Below, in pieces: positions 33,701 to 39,643 of a DNA stretch of 51,460 nucleotides. Made by a program: the position numbers and the translations under genes. Every line of letters begins with the position of its first letter. Position 1 is the first letter of the stretch. The notes under the pieces are model-generated. The model was not told the DNA's origin. It made no database searches and saw only the letters and a program-made list of their open reading frames with translations. Source of the DNA: an uncultured Gammaproteobacteria bacterium (GTDB lineage: Bacteria > Pseudomonadota > Gammaproteobacteria > SZUA-229); contig CALLCZ010000024.1 of the NCBI GenBank assembly GCA_937998645.1, forward strand, positions 1 to 51,460, in the 5' to 3' direction.

Positions 33701-34211
33701 GTTATTTGATAGTCCTACCATCGTATTTGATGAAGCTATGTTACGGCCTGAAACGCAGGATATGGATGCCTATGTTGACGGTATTAACAATATCACTGAA
33801 GCACAACAGCGCGTGGCTAAAGCGTATTTTGAAGATGATTCTATTAACGATGCCTGTCCCCCATTACAGGCAATACTCCATATAATGGCAAACGGCCATT
33901 ATGATGGAAAGACTGTTGATGATCCCGCGATACGAGGGATGTTTACTCGTGAATACCTGATGCAAAGCGACTGGTACCAGGAAAGACTCAGGATCAAGCA
34001 GGAGCGTGATGCTGCACTCTGGCAGATGAATAGAGACTACGTAGAGCAGAAAATGGATGAATTAAAGGAGGATGACACTGAAAAATGGGCTGACTTGCAG
34101 GGACGTATCGAAAAAGCAGAGCAAATGATCGAGTGGGTAAGCAGCCAGAATTACCTCGATCAGCTACAAGGTACTCTGGGGGCTGACTGGGTACACAGAG
34201 AAAACGCCTGA
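30744..34211 (+). CDS. Candidate PPi-dependent phosphoenolpyruvate carboxykinase (1155 aa)
   Basis: A very large soluble protein without signal peptide or membrane helices. Size and motifs fit the PPi-type PEP carboxykinase family (about 130 kDa; first characterised in Entamoeba and Propionibacterium), which interconverts oxaloacetate plus PPi with PEP, CO2 and Pi. Seen in the sequence: YFGYSKKEIKSQ at 338-349 with H364 in EEEHAGGALAFP. The Lys-to-His spacing of 20 equals that of the Mn-binding Lys/His of GTP-type PEPCK. A loop PSTVSGGGKSE follows at 489-499, resembling the PEPCK kinase-1 phosphate loop. Between them lies a region of about 125 residues with no counterpart in the ATP/GTP enzymes. 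The last 100 residues are charged and helical. The ATG at 30744 has AGGA close upstream; an ATG at 30762 is an alternative. It is monocistronic by appearance. The assignment rests on recalled family features, not an alignment. Confidence 0.65.
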   Translation: MKLATVMTSQTKYTRPERRAVDQRQILLEHICLQLAAMGHRCELNTDRSYLSIADSLLKNYSEQRRLLAEYRCPADQRIQDFINSYYARNGVDVSIKLPGETFTLNAPGTARELSLPFSGNKYQSSLLESYRVQQGVLHNPKSDRRTTAGVFHIVEGGLPVPADKKAVPVNVHANLLQAALDPPEELMGLPISSNFPHPINLWVSLLVRPIVRPEVEGVMPARSLETRMFAPGSLIANLDFVESIFGNAGDPFLSENDAALDIDHWTGHSGCIILAPHLIKLGKKALGLPHFDDATERQRKDGMCWKDADELYNDGNAFKIVCRDMTGVVVTIIADNYFGYSKKEIKSQISYSANLFGGVEEEHAGGALAFPRFNLGEVYLPRIEEEMSDHTFDRLCKQLEGGIEIKQEGYAVDVNYPDIIYIPENAHIDMQKQRVSWHKDGVLQHIKLLAKHAYLYPSGFKVHMEKHPSAPSWRLIGTLGEGTFCHKPSTVSGGGKSEISKSIQDSMLSGPIFIGDYEKDLEQVEAIFNRDYSDRFKDPSKKDNRSLLSSERSLGSVIKLLTPSPLFTDEHNQWLETIHQHIFALVFLIKRFYNPVWGNNWRKHFSVDEVNGNPGHELKYDGRTLITGYLRVGTHSDGTWRVYKMRQDFVAAKKVQTEDDISASVVVPTKHVKGLNKHINSESIKLVVNCENHLFQRPDDAINRGLDKQTESDLAGNNNFISNFEPLTSRDARELVEDAIHFQDYSAPMRKRIRDAAKKPDSEYFVSSAHPRIVNGKPSPNMRYLQRRPDLANPRHKYLAVMGTRLARGLTLEQPVHFPVNAVLQGRRNNPQDKERGIRPLAVYNPIHYQELPELFMDLICSLTGKSPSTTGAGSEGALTKGPFNALSTTTDLNNALVSFILCGHDGFSSAAGYIGSRRRIDHDISMLIPEIWCRFPIEQREPQYLIEHGYLEKLDDFEFKGKTVYASRLGYRITHNFVHAYFGKLFDSPTIVFDEAMLRPETQDMDAYVDGINNITEAQQRVAKAYFEDDSINDACPPLQAILHIMANGHYDGKTVDDPAIRGMFTREYLMQSDWYQERLRIKQERDAALWQMNRDYVEQKMDELKEDDTEKWADLQGRIEKAEQMIEWVSSQNYLDQLQGTLGADWVHRENA

Positions 34212-34260
34212 CATCCCGATATCGCTCATAATATTAAGGGCTTATATGATAAAAATTTCG

Positions 34261-34288
34261 TTGACGGGGACAGGTTGCCGTGTATAAT
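34261..34288 (+). promoter_or_regulatory. Sigma-70 promoter of the cold-shock gene
   Basis: TTGACG (34261-34266) and a perfect TATAAT (34283-34288) are spaced by 16 nt. Transcription from here gives a leader of about 138 nt before the csp start, consistent with the long regulatory leaders of cold-shock genes. Confidence 0.75.
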
Positions 34289-34432
34289 TCTGATTAGCCT
34301 GAAATATATGGCAGTATTTATGTACACCATTACGATGTTTGTTATCAGTAATTCGTCCTGCAACTCATAAGTAATACCTGTATTTCTTAGCAATAACCAA
34401 CATAAGTAATTTTATTTAAACAGGTAATATCC

Positions 34433-34642
34433 ATGTCAAACACAGTTACAGGAACAGTTAAATTCTTTAATGATACCAAGGGTTTTGGATTCATCGAACA
34501 GGAATCAGGTCCAGATGTCTTTGTGCATTTCAGCGCAATCACTGGCGAAGGCTTCAAAACGCTGACCGAAGGCCAGAAAGTTGAATTTACAGTAACCCAG
34601 GGTCAGAAAGGCCCCCAGGCTGAGAACGTAAAAGCGGTTTAA
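34433..34642 (+). CDS. Cold-shock domain protein (CspA family)
   Basis: A 69-residue single-domain nucleic-acid-binding protein. The RNA-binding motifs RNP1 KGFGFI (about 16-21) and RNP2 VFVHF (about 29-33) are intact, and the start [17 protein letters not shown] is family-typical. It is expected to melt RNA secondary structure in the cytoplasm. It has its own promoter, a long leader and a strong terminator, so it is a single-gene unit. Whether it is cold-induced or constitutive cannot be told. Confidence 0.95.
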   Translation: MSNTVTGTVKFFNDTKGFGFIEQESGPDVFVHFSAITGEGFKTLTEGQKVEFTVTQGQKGPQAENVKAV

Positions 34643-34670
34643 TACCCCCCCTCTTTTGAGTTTGAATTTG

Positions 34671-34705
34671 AGCCCCCGGAAGACATAAGTTTTTCGGGGG
34701 CTTTT
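34671..34705 (+). terminator. Rho-independent terminator of csp
   Basis: AGCCCCCG (34671-34678) pairs with CGGGGGCT (34695-34702), followed by TTTT, about 30 bp after the csp stop. Confidence 0.85.
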
Positions 34706-34960
34706 CATATCCGGCTAAAAACTATCGAAATAATTGAAGCGGCTGGATAAGAGCCTGCATGCGCGGCTTTCTAGATACAGGCTGAAGCCTGTTGCATTAC
34801 ATGCACAATCCCTCTAAAGACAGTGCCCGACTGCTATATCAGCCTCAAATGAGCCGCCTGCAGCTGTTCAACGGGCGCCGCACAGACCCGCGTCACAATA
34901 TAAATTCATAATTATCAATATGTTATAAATGTTTAGTGCAGTATATCCTGATGCAAATTA

Positions 34961-34989
34961 TTGACAAATAGCACCTGATATATTAGAAT
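34961..34989 (+). promoter_or_regulatory. Sigma-70 promoter of the first YceI-like gene
   Basis: A perfect TTGACA (34961-34966) and TAGAAT (34984-34989) are separated by 17 nt. The position, 42 bp upstream of the ATG at 35032, supports that ATG rather than one at 34990, which would lie at the transcription start. Confidence 0.8.
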
Positions 34990-35031
34990 TTGCTAATATA
35001 CAGATTGCGGCTTGCTGCCACAGGTAATGTT

Positions 35032-35706
35032 ATGAGTAGTATCAGGAATATATTTATCGGGCTGGTTTTATCCATAGTTTCGGCTTCCGCCATTGCGGAA
35101 GAAGAAGTTTGTGCACCCTTCAAAGATGGTGTCGTCGATGGGTCAGTCGTTTCGAAAATGCTGTCAGCGGCTAACGACGGCCACTTGTATCGAATTAATC
35201 CGGCCTCATCAAAAATTGGCTTTTGTATCGACAGCCCAGTGGGCTTGATCGAAGGTGAATTCAAAGATTTCACCGGTGGACTCACCTTTTTACAGGAGGA
35301 TGCATCTACTGATGAGCAAGCACTGGTTATGGTAAATACAGCCAGTCTCGAGACTGACGGATCTTTTATTGAGGGTTTGCTTAAAGGCAGGAAATTCTTT
35401 GATGTCGAAAATTATCCCGAAATCCTGTTTGTGAGCACCGGTTTTAAATGGGTCAGCGAAACCGAGGCGGTTCTGATGGGTGACTTAACAATGCACGGTG
35501 TCACAAAAGCAGTAGGGTTCCATGTGGAATTAATCGAACAGCCAGGTGATGATGAGCCGGGTAGTCTTGAGCAGGAGCAGCGGATCCTGGTTAGAGCGAC
35601 GACTCGCATTCTCCGCTCTGAATTTGGACTGACCGCTTTGTCTCAGATGGTGGGCAATTCAGTTAATTTGTGTATGAGCGTTGACGCGGTTAAATACAGC
35701 GCCTGA
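35032..35706 (+). CDS. Periplasmic YceI-like lipocalin-fold protein, copy 1
   Basis: A 224-residue exported protein: signal peptide (1-22, ending SASAIA), a 30-residue extension with CAPFKDGVVD and DGHLYRI, then a YceI domain (about 53-222). The YceI fold is a lipocalin-like barrel that binds isoprenoids such as polyprenyl lipids. Features include FFDVENYPEILFVST and GDLTMHGVTKAVGFHVEL, the family's hallmark strand. Three cysteines (C27, C65, C214) are conserved in the next gene with the same 38-residue spacing between the first two, so a structural disulfide is plausible. It has its own promoter and terminator. Confidence 0.85.
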   Translation: MSSIRNIFIGLVLSIVSASAIAEEEVCAPFKDGVVDGSVVSKMLSAANDGHLYRINPASSKIGFCIDSPVGLIEGEFKDFTGGLTFLQEDASTDEQALVMVNTASLETDGSFIEGLLKGRKFFDVENYPEILFVSTGFKWVSETEAVLMGDLTMHGVTKAVGFHVELIEQPGDDEPGSLEQEQRILVRATTRILRSEFGLTALSQMVGNSVNLCMSVDAVKYSA

Positions 35707-35752
35707 TACAAAACCCGTACGATTGCCTCCTTTGTTGTAATGTTGAATCTAT

Positions 35753-35780
35753 ACCGGCCCTTGATACGGGCCGGTTTATT
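35753..35780 (+). terminator. Rho-independent terminator between YceI-like genes
   Basis: ACCGGCCC (35753-35760) pairs with GGGCCGGT (35768-35775), followed by TTTATT. The two copies are therefore probably transcribed separately. Confidence 0.8.
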
Positions 35781-35802
35781 CTCCTGGTTTTGATATATCG
35801 CA

Positions 35803-35831
35803 TTCCTGCGGTGTAGACTGTTCATTATAAT
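35803..35831 (+). promoter_or_regulatory. Possible promoter of the second YceI-like gene
   Basis: A perfect TATAAT (35826-35831) lies 31 bp upstream of the ATG, with a poor -35 TTCCTG (35803-35808) at 17-nt spacing. Confidence 0.45.
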
Positions 35832-35861
35832 CGACTCATCGAGGTTGATTCGAACAAGTAA

Positions 35862-36518
35862 ATGTTGAAATTCATTTTTCCAGTCCTGCTTCTTTTCTCC
35901 AGTATTGCTAATGCAGCTGATAATCGTATCTGTGCGCCTTTCAGGGACGGTATAGTTGATCAGGCGCTGGTGGCAGAAATGCTGGAAGCGGCGAAAGACG
36001 GGCATCTTTATCGTATTCACTCGATGACATCAAGAGTCGGCTTTTGTGTCGATAGCCTGATCGGGCGGGTTGAAGCCGAGTTTGAGGGATTTCGAGGTGG
36101 GCTCGCCCTGCGTCGCGAAGTCTGGGGTGATGAATCGCAAATGCTGGTGATGATTGATTCGGATAGCCTGAAAACGGATTATGACTTCATAAAAGATATG
36201 TTGAGAAGTGAACGCTTTCTTCATGCGCAAAAATATCCAAAAATATTATTTGTAAGCACCGCCTTAAGGTGGGAAAGTGATACCAGTGCCAGGCTGTTCG
36301 GTATGCTGACGATGCATGGTATAACCAGGCCTATCAATTTTAGAATGGAGTTAACCGATATTATTGGCGAACGTGCAGATCATGAGCAGGAAATTGTAGT
36401 TACCGGGCATGCAGATATTCGACGCTCGGATTTTGGCATGTCAAACCTGTCCGGGTTTGTCAGTGATAATGTTGAACTTTGTATGAGTGTAAGCGCATTA
36501 AGATTCCAGCAGCAATAG
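35862..36518 (+). CDS. Periplasmic YceI-like lipocalin-fold protein, copy 2
   Basis: A 218-residue paralogue of the preceding protein. It has a signal peptide (1-19, ending IANAA), the same extension (CAPFRDGIVD, DGHLYRI) and a YceI domain with RFLHAQKYPKILFVST and GMLTMHGITRPINFRMEL. C24, C62 and C207 match the three cysteines of copy 1. The C-terminal LCMSVSALRF parallels LCMSVDAVKY. The strong mutual similarity indicates tandem duplication followed by divergence. The ligand is unknown; known YceI proteins bind polyprenyl lipids. Confidence 0.85.
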   Translation: MLKFIFPVLLLFSSIANAADNRICAPFRDGIVDQALVAEMLEAAKDGHLYRIHSMTSRVGFCVDSLIGRVEAEFEGFRGGLALRREVWGDESQMLVMIDSDSLKTDYDFIKDMLRSERFLHAQKYPKILFVSTALRWESDTSARLFGMLTMHGITRPINFRMELTDIIGERADHEQEIVVTGHADIRRSDFGMSNLSGFVSDNVELCMSVSALRFQQQ

Positions 36519-36569
36519 TGATCAAATTTGCTCAAATCATATTTTCATCAGTGTAGACGCGTTTGAGCA

Positions 36570-36700
36570 TTAACGGATATTCATAAAAAATTATGAGTCG
36601 CGAAGATCGCAAAAAACCATAGTTATTTAGATTTTGCTTTATTGGCGTTATTTGCGGACAATATGGTTCTTGTCTGTGTTTATCTGTGTGAATTCCACCA
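36570..36700. repeat. Composite dispersed repeat overlapping the HAD gene 3' end
   Basis: On the minus strand the segment runs from ATTCACACAGATAAACACAG through CGCAAATAACGCCAATAAAG to GCGATCTTCGCGACTC. These are blocks of a composite dispersed repeat familiar from many gammaproteobacterial genomes. The repeat supplies the last codons and the stop (TCA CAC AGA TAA) of the HAD gene. Confidence 0.55.
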
Positions 36701-37462
36701 TGCGGGCAAATCTGCAATAGAATCAATCACATCATAGGGCTTGATACCAAGCTCCAGGTCGCTTTGTTGAAACTTGCCTGTTGTTACCAGCAAGCCTTTA
36801 ATGCCGGCATTCTGTGATCCCTCGATATCACCCCGGATGTCATCTCCAATCATGATTGTCTCGCTGGATTTACAGCCAAGCCTGTTGAGTGCACTGGAGT
36901 AGAATTCTTTAGAGGGCTTCCCTAATACGATGGCCTCGCGCCCGCTTGCGTGTTCCAGTGCTTTTACAAAGGGTGCTGCATCCAGTCTGAGGCCGTCTTC
37001 TGATCGCCAGTAACGGGTCATGCCCAGGGCAATAAGTTTTGTATCGGTTTTACTCATCAGCAGGCGAAATGCCCGGTTCAGTGTTTTGAAATCCCAGGCT
37101 TCACCCAGGTCGCCAATGATGACTGCTTCAGCACCTTGTTCAGCCTTGTGTTCGCATTGCTCGAAATCTGCAAATTCATCGCGTGTTGCCTCAGGAATGA
37201 ATAGCGCAATCTTTCCGTTTATGTTGTTGTGCAACCATTGCTGTGCTGCAATTGCCGGAGTCAGGAAGTCATCAGGGTCAGCTTTGATATGAAAATTTGC
37301 AAGTTTATCTACCAGGGCTGAGCGTGGGCGTGAGGTGGTATTTGTAAGGAACAAGTGGGGGATGGCATTATCCTGGCACCATTTTATAACTGATGCTGCG
37401 CCCTCGACGGCATGACTACCCGTATAAAGTACGCCATCCAGATCAAATAAAATAGCTTTCAT
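36680..37462 (-). CDS. HAD superfamily IIA hydrolase (NagD/HDHD2-like phosphatase)
   Basis: A 260-residue phosphatase of the HAD superfamily. Motif I is FDLDGVL (residues 6-12) with nucleophile D7 and acid D9. Motif II is the LTNTTS segment (about 39-44). Motif III/IV is the IMIGDDIRGDIEGSQNAG stretch near residue 200. The cap between motifs II and III is the class IIA type. The closest families are the NagD/phosphoglycolate-phosphatase and HDHD2 (TIGR01458) groups; the substrate is uncertain. The final residues (NSHR) are encoded within a dispersed repeat, so the C terminus may have been altered by its insertion. Confidence 0.88.
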   Translation of the reverse strand: MKAILFDLDGVLYTGSHAVEGAASVIKWCQDNAIPHLFLTNTTSRPRSALVDKLANFHIKADPDDFLTPAIAAQQWLHNNINGKIALFIPEATRDEFADFEQCEHKAEQGAEAVIIGDLGEAWDFKTLNRAFRLLMSKTDTKLIALGMTRYWRSEDGLRLDAAPFVKALEHASGREAIVLGKPSKEFYSSALNRLGCKSSETIMIGDDIRGDIEGSQNAGIKGLLVTTGKFQQSDLELGIKPYDVIDSIADLPAWWNSHR

Positions 37463-37876
37463 ACTTTAGCGCCAATCATTTATTGATTACCAGATATCAA
37501 TAACAGGTCGTCATATGACGAGCGGTATAATATATGGCAGTTACCAATCTAGCGAGAATAGATCACGAGTGCAAATATGATGTTAACCATGCTTTGCTTA
37601 CTGTGGTTAACATTGTGTATGTTTAGTCAGGCATGAAGCCGCTGGATGTGGACAGGTCGGTATATCACAACCTGCTGGAGCTACTGGAAAAAAGGATTGA
37701 TACACTGGGGGCGCTGGTTTGAACCAGGAGCCTGATCCGATCTGATTTTTAAAGACGGGTCAGGCAAATCCGCAAAATCCGACGTAGCCACACCCTCTTC
37801 CGCTCAGCAGAGCGCCAGGCGATCCGCTGAGGGCTGGGTCCACATCCAGTCTTGATATTATTTGTGAATTGAATGT
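37463..37876. other. Structured intergenic region with nested inverted repeats
   Basis: No ordinary gene is supported in these 414 bp. There is a 10-bp inverted repeat ATGTTAACCA/TGGTTAACAT (37580-37613), a 12-bp inverted repeat CTGGATGTGGAC/GTCCACATCCAG (37642-37653 and 37838-37849), a hairpin CTGGTT/AACCAG (37714-37727) and a 9-bp imperfect pair (37730-37738 and 37757-37765). Two micro-frames overlap as ATGA at 37633: a 19-residue hydrophobic peptide (MMLTMLCLLWLTLCMFSQA) and a 29-residue peptide (MKPLDVDRSVYHN...). Their translation is unproven. Confidence 0.45.
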
Positions 37877-38212
37877 TTAACTACAACCTTTTGGTCGTGG
37901 CAGACCGGCAATCTTGTTGGCACATTTGATCAGGCCGGTAGGAAACAGTGAATAAATATATTTTTGATCACTACGGTCCTTGCCATACTTTTTCTTCATG
38001 ATTTTTGAGAATGAGCGTGGCTCGCATACCTGTCCATTGTCGATGAAATATTCTCGTGCTTCGTTGATGATATCCCAGTGCTCTTCGGTTAATTCATCAA
38101 TTTTTTCATTTTTTGCAATTTCTACAGCGAGTTCTTCGCTCCATTCATCCAGATTTTCCAGCCAGCCGGCCTCACTTAATTGAATGACCTTGCCGTTAAC
38201 TTCAGCCTGCAT
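37877..38212 (-). CDS. tusE: TusE/DsrC-family sulfur relay protein
   Basis: A 111-residue protein of the DsrC/TusE family, which carry persulfide sulfur between partners, either to tRNA 2-thiolation (TusE) or in dissimilatory sulfur metabolism (DsrC). The C-terminal arm IAGLPRPKGCS has the essential penultimate cysteine C110. The second DsrC cysteine, expected 11 residues earlier, is replaced by N99, but there is a cysteine at 97. WLENLDEWSEELAVEIA and LTEEHWDIINEAREYF are family landmarks. It is therefore closer to TusE. No dsr or tusBCD genes are adjacent. The function beyond sulfur transfer is not determined by sequence. Confidence 0.85.
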   Translation of the reverse strand: MQAEVNGKVIQLSEAGWLENLDEWSEELAVEIAKNEKIDELTEEHWDIINEAREYFIDNGQVCEPRSFSKIMKKKYGKDRSDQKYIYSLFPTGLIKCANKIAGLPRPKGCS

Positions 38213-38324
38213 CTTAATACCTCGAATTAATAACCTAGTAAACTAGTCGGGTATTATAACGGATCGCTTGAATGATATAAATATTACTTTAATTGTGGTT
38301 TTAACGTACCAGGTCAGGCCAGCA

Positions 38325-38873
38325 TTATCTGACCAGCTGTCTGTTGACTTCATCCCTTTTCGCCTGTCCTTCGAGCAACTCTATCAGTGTAAGCGCGAAA
38401 TCCATCGCGGTGCCCGGACCCCTTGAGGTGACTATTTTGCCGTCAATTTCAATGGCCGTATCCTTCACGTCTATTTGCTCGTTGTTCAGCGCTTCAAGCA
38501 CGCCCGGGTATGCGGTTGCCTTCTTACCGTCGAGCAGGCCGGCAGCAGCGACTGCTTTTGGCGCTGCGCAAATGGCGCCGATGTATTTCCCCTGGTCGGC
38601 ATGGTTTTTCAACAACGCCTGAATGTTGTCGTCTTCCTTTAAGTGGTCGGCTCCAGGCAGTCCTCCCGGTAGCACGATCAAATCAAAAGTCTGGTCGAGT
38701 ACGGTATCAATAGAAGTATCGGGAATGATGGTGGTGCCACGTGATGCGGTGACAGGCAGATCATCGAGACCGGCAGTAGTAACCTCTATACCTGCACGCA
38801 CCAGCAGGTCGGTTATGGTAATTGCTTCCAGTTCTTCACAGCCCTGAGCCAGTGGTACCAGTACTCGCGACAT
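38325..38873 (-). CDS. DJ-1/PfpI family protein (YajL/DJ-1-like)
   Basis: A 182-residue protein of the DJ-1 group, described as protein/nucleotide deglycases or redox-responsive chaperones. The nucleophile is C102 in GAICAAPK, and the supporting acidic residue is in the N-terminal GCEELEAI. LIVLPGGLPGA and VTSRGPGTAMDFAL are conserved landmarks. I start it at the ATG giving MSRVLVPLAQ; an upstream ATG five codons earlier would add MRNWK. Its 5' end overlaps the end of the upstream YibQ-like gene by 38 bp, so the two are co-transcribed. Confidence 0.92.
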   Translation of the reverse strand: MSRVLVPLAQGCEELEAITITDLLVRAGIEVTTAGLDDLPVTASRGTTIIPDTSIDTVLDQTFDLIVLPGGLPGADHLKEDDNIQALLKNHADQGKYIGAICAAPKAVAAAGLLDGKKATAYPGVLEALNNEQIDVKDTAIEIDGKIVTSRGPGTAMDFALTLIELLEGQAKRDEVNRQLVR

Positions 38874-39633
38874 TTTCCAGTTCCTCACGGTTATATTTAT
38901 CGGCGATTAATTCTGAAACAGCAACGAGCTTGATGCCCTGCTCTTCAAGCTCACCGAGATGCTGTTTGATAAATTGTAGGGTGTGAGGATGTGGATGTGC
39001 AATAGCAATAGCATACCCGGTCTGCCTGGCCCTGTTAATAAAACGCGTGAATTCTCTTCGAATGGTTTCCGGTCTGAAGTCAGGATCAAGAAAAATATCC
39101 CGGTCGAGATGTGGCACATTATGTTTGTTCGCAAACAGCGAGGCCACTGATTTTGTAGTAGTCCTGCTGTCAATAAAATAAAGCCCGCCCTCTTCTGCCA
39201 GAGCCGACATTAACCAGTCCATATGCCCGGGGTGCTGTGTCAGCAAACTACCCATGTGGTTGTTGATGCCTTTGATATGAGGAATTGATTCGATATCTGA
39301 TTTAAGCTGTCGGGTGAACTCGGCATGTGTCATGTGCAGTTTCAAAGTTCCGGGCGTGTGGCTGTGATGGCTTACAGATTGTAGCGGCAAATGCAGCATA
39401 ATCTCTTTACCTGAGCTGTGTGCCTTGAAAGCAAGATTACTGGCAAAATCAGTATGTGGCAGGAAGGCGAGCGTAATCGGTGCGGGCAATTCTATAGCCA
39501 TATTGCCGTATTCAAGATTGTTGCCAAGGTCGTCAATGATAATGCTTGCCAGCTTATCTGCGTATCCTGCAGGCATAAAAAAGGCGACCAGTAAAAGCAG
39601 TATTACTGGTCGCCTGTATTGTCTAAACAGCAT
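38836..39633 (-). CDS. Divergent polysaccharide deacetylase family protein (YibQ-like)
   Basis: An exported 265-residue protein of the divergent polysaccharide deacetylase (YibQ, DUF610) family. It has a signal peptide (1-25, ending AGYA), IIIDDLGNN near residue 31, the substrate-pocket segment LHLPLQS, NNHMGS and FIDSRTT, and IAIAHPHPHTL towards the C terminus. The Asp-Asp and His motifs recall the metal site of NodB-type deacetylases. It belongs to the envC-ctpA-yibQ envelope group transcribed leftwards and follows ctpA by 10 bp. Confidence 0.9.
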   Translation of the reverse strand: MLFRQYRRPVILLLLVAFFMPAGYADKLASIIIDDLGNNLEYGNMAIELPAPITLAFLPHTDFASNLAFKAHSSGKEIMLHLPLQSVSHHSHTPGTLKLHMTHAEFTRQLKSDIESIPHIKGINNHMGSLLTQHPGHMDWLMSALAEEGGLYFIDSRTTTKSVASLFANKHNVPHLDRDIFLDPDFRPETIRREFTRFINRARQTGYAIAIAHPHPHTLQFIKQHLGELEEQGIKLVAVSELIADKYNREELENVASTGTTGSGL

Positions 39634-39643
39634 CGAGTGCCAA

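Larger units (their letters stand above)
34643..35031. other. Intergenic region: csp terminator and yceI-like promoter
   Basis: Besides the terminator at 34671-34705 and the promoter at 34961-34989, this stretch holds only a 36-codon frame starting at 34801 (MHNPSKDSARLLYQ), without ribosome-binding site or recognisable features. I saw nothing else. Confidence 0.5.

Noticed and set aside
34801..34911. 36-codon frame MHNPSKDSARLLYQ... upstream of the YceI-like gene
   Set aside because: No ribosome-binding site, promoter or recognisable motif.
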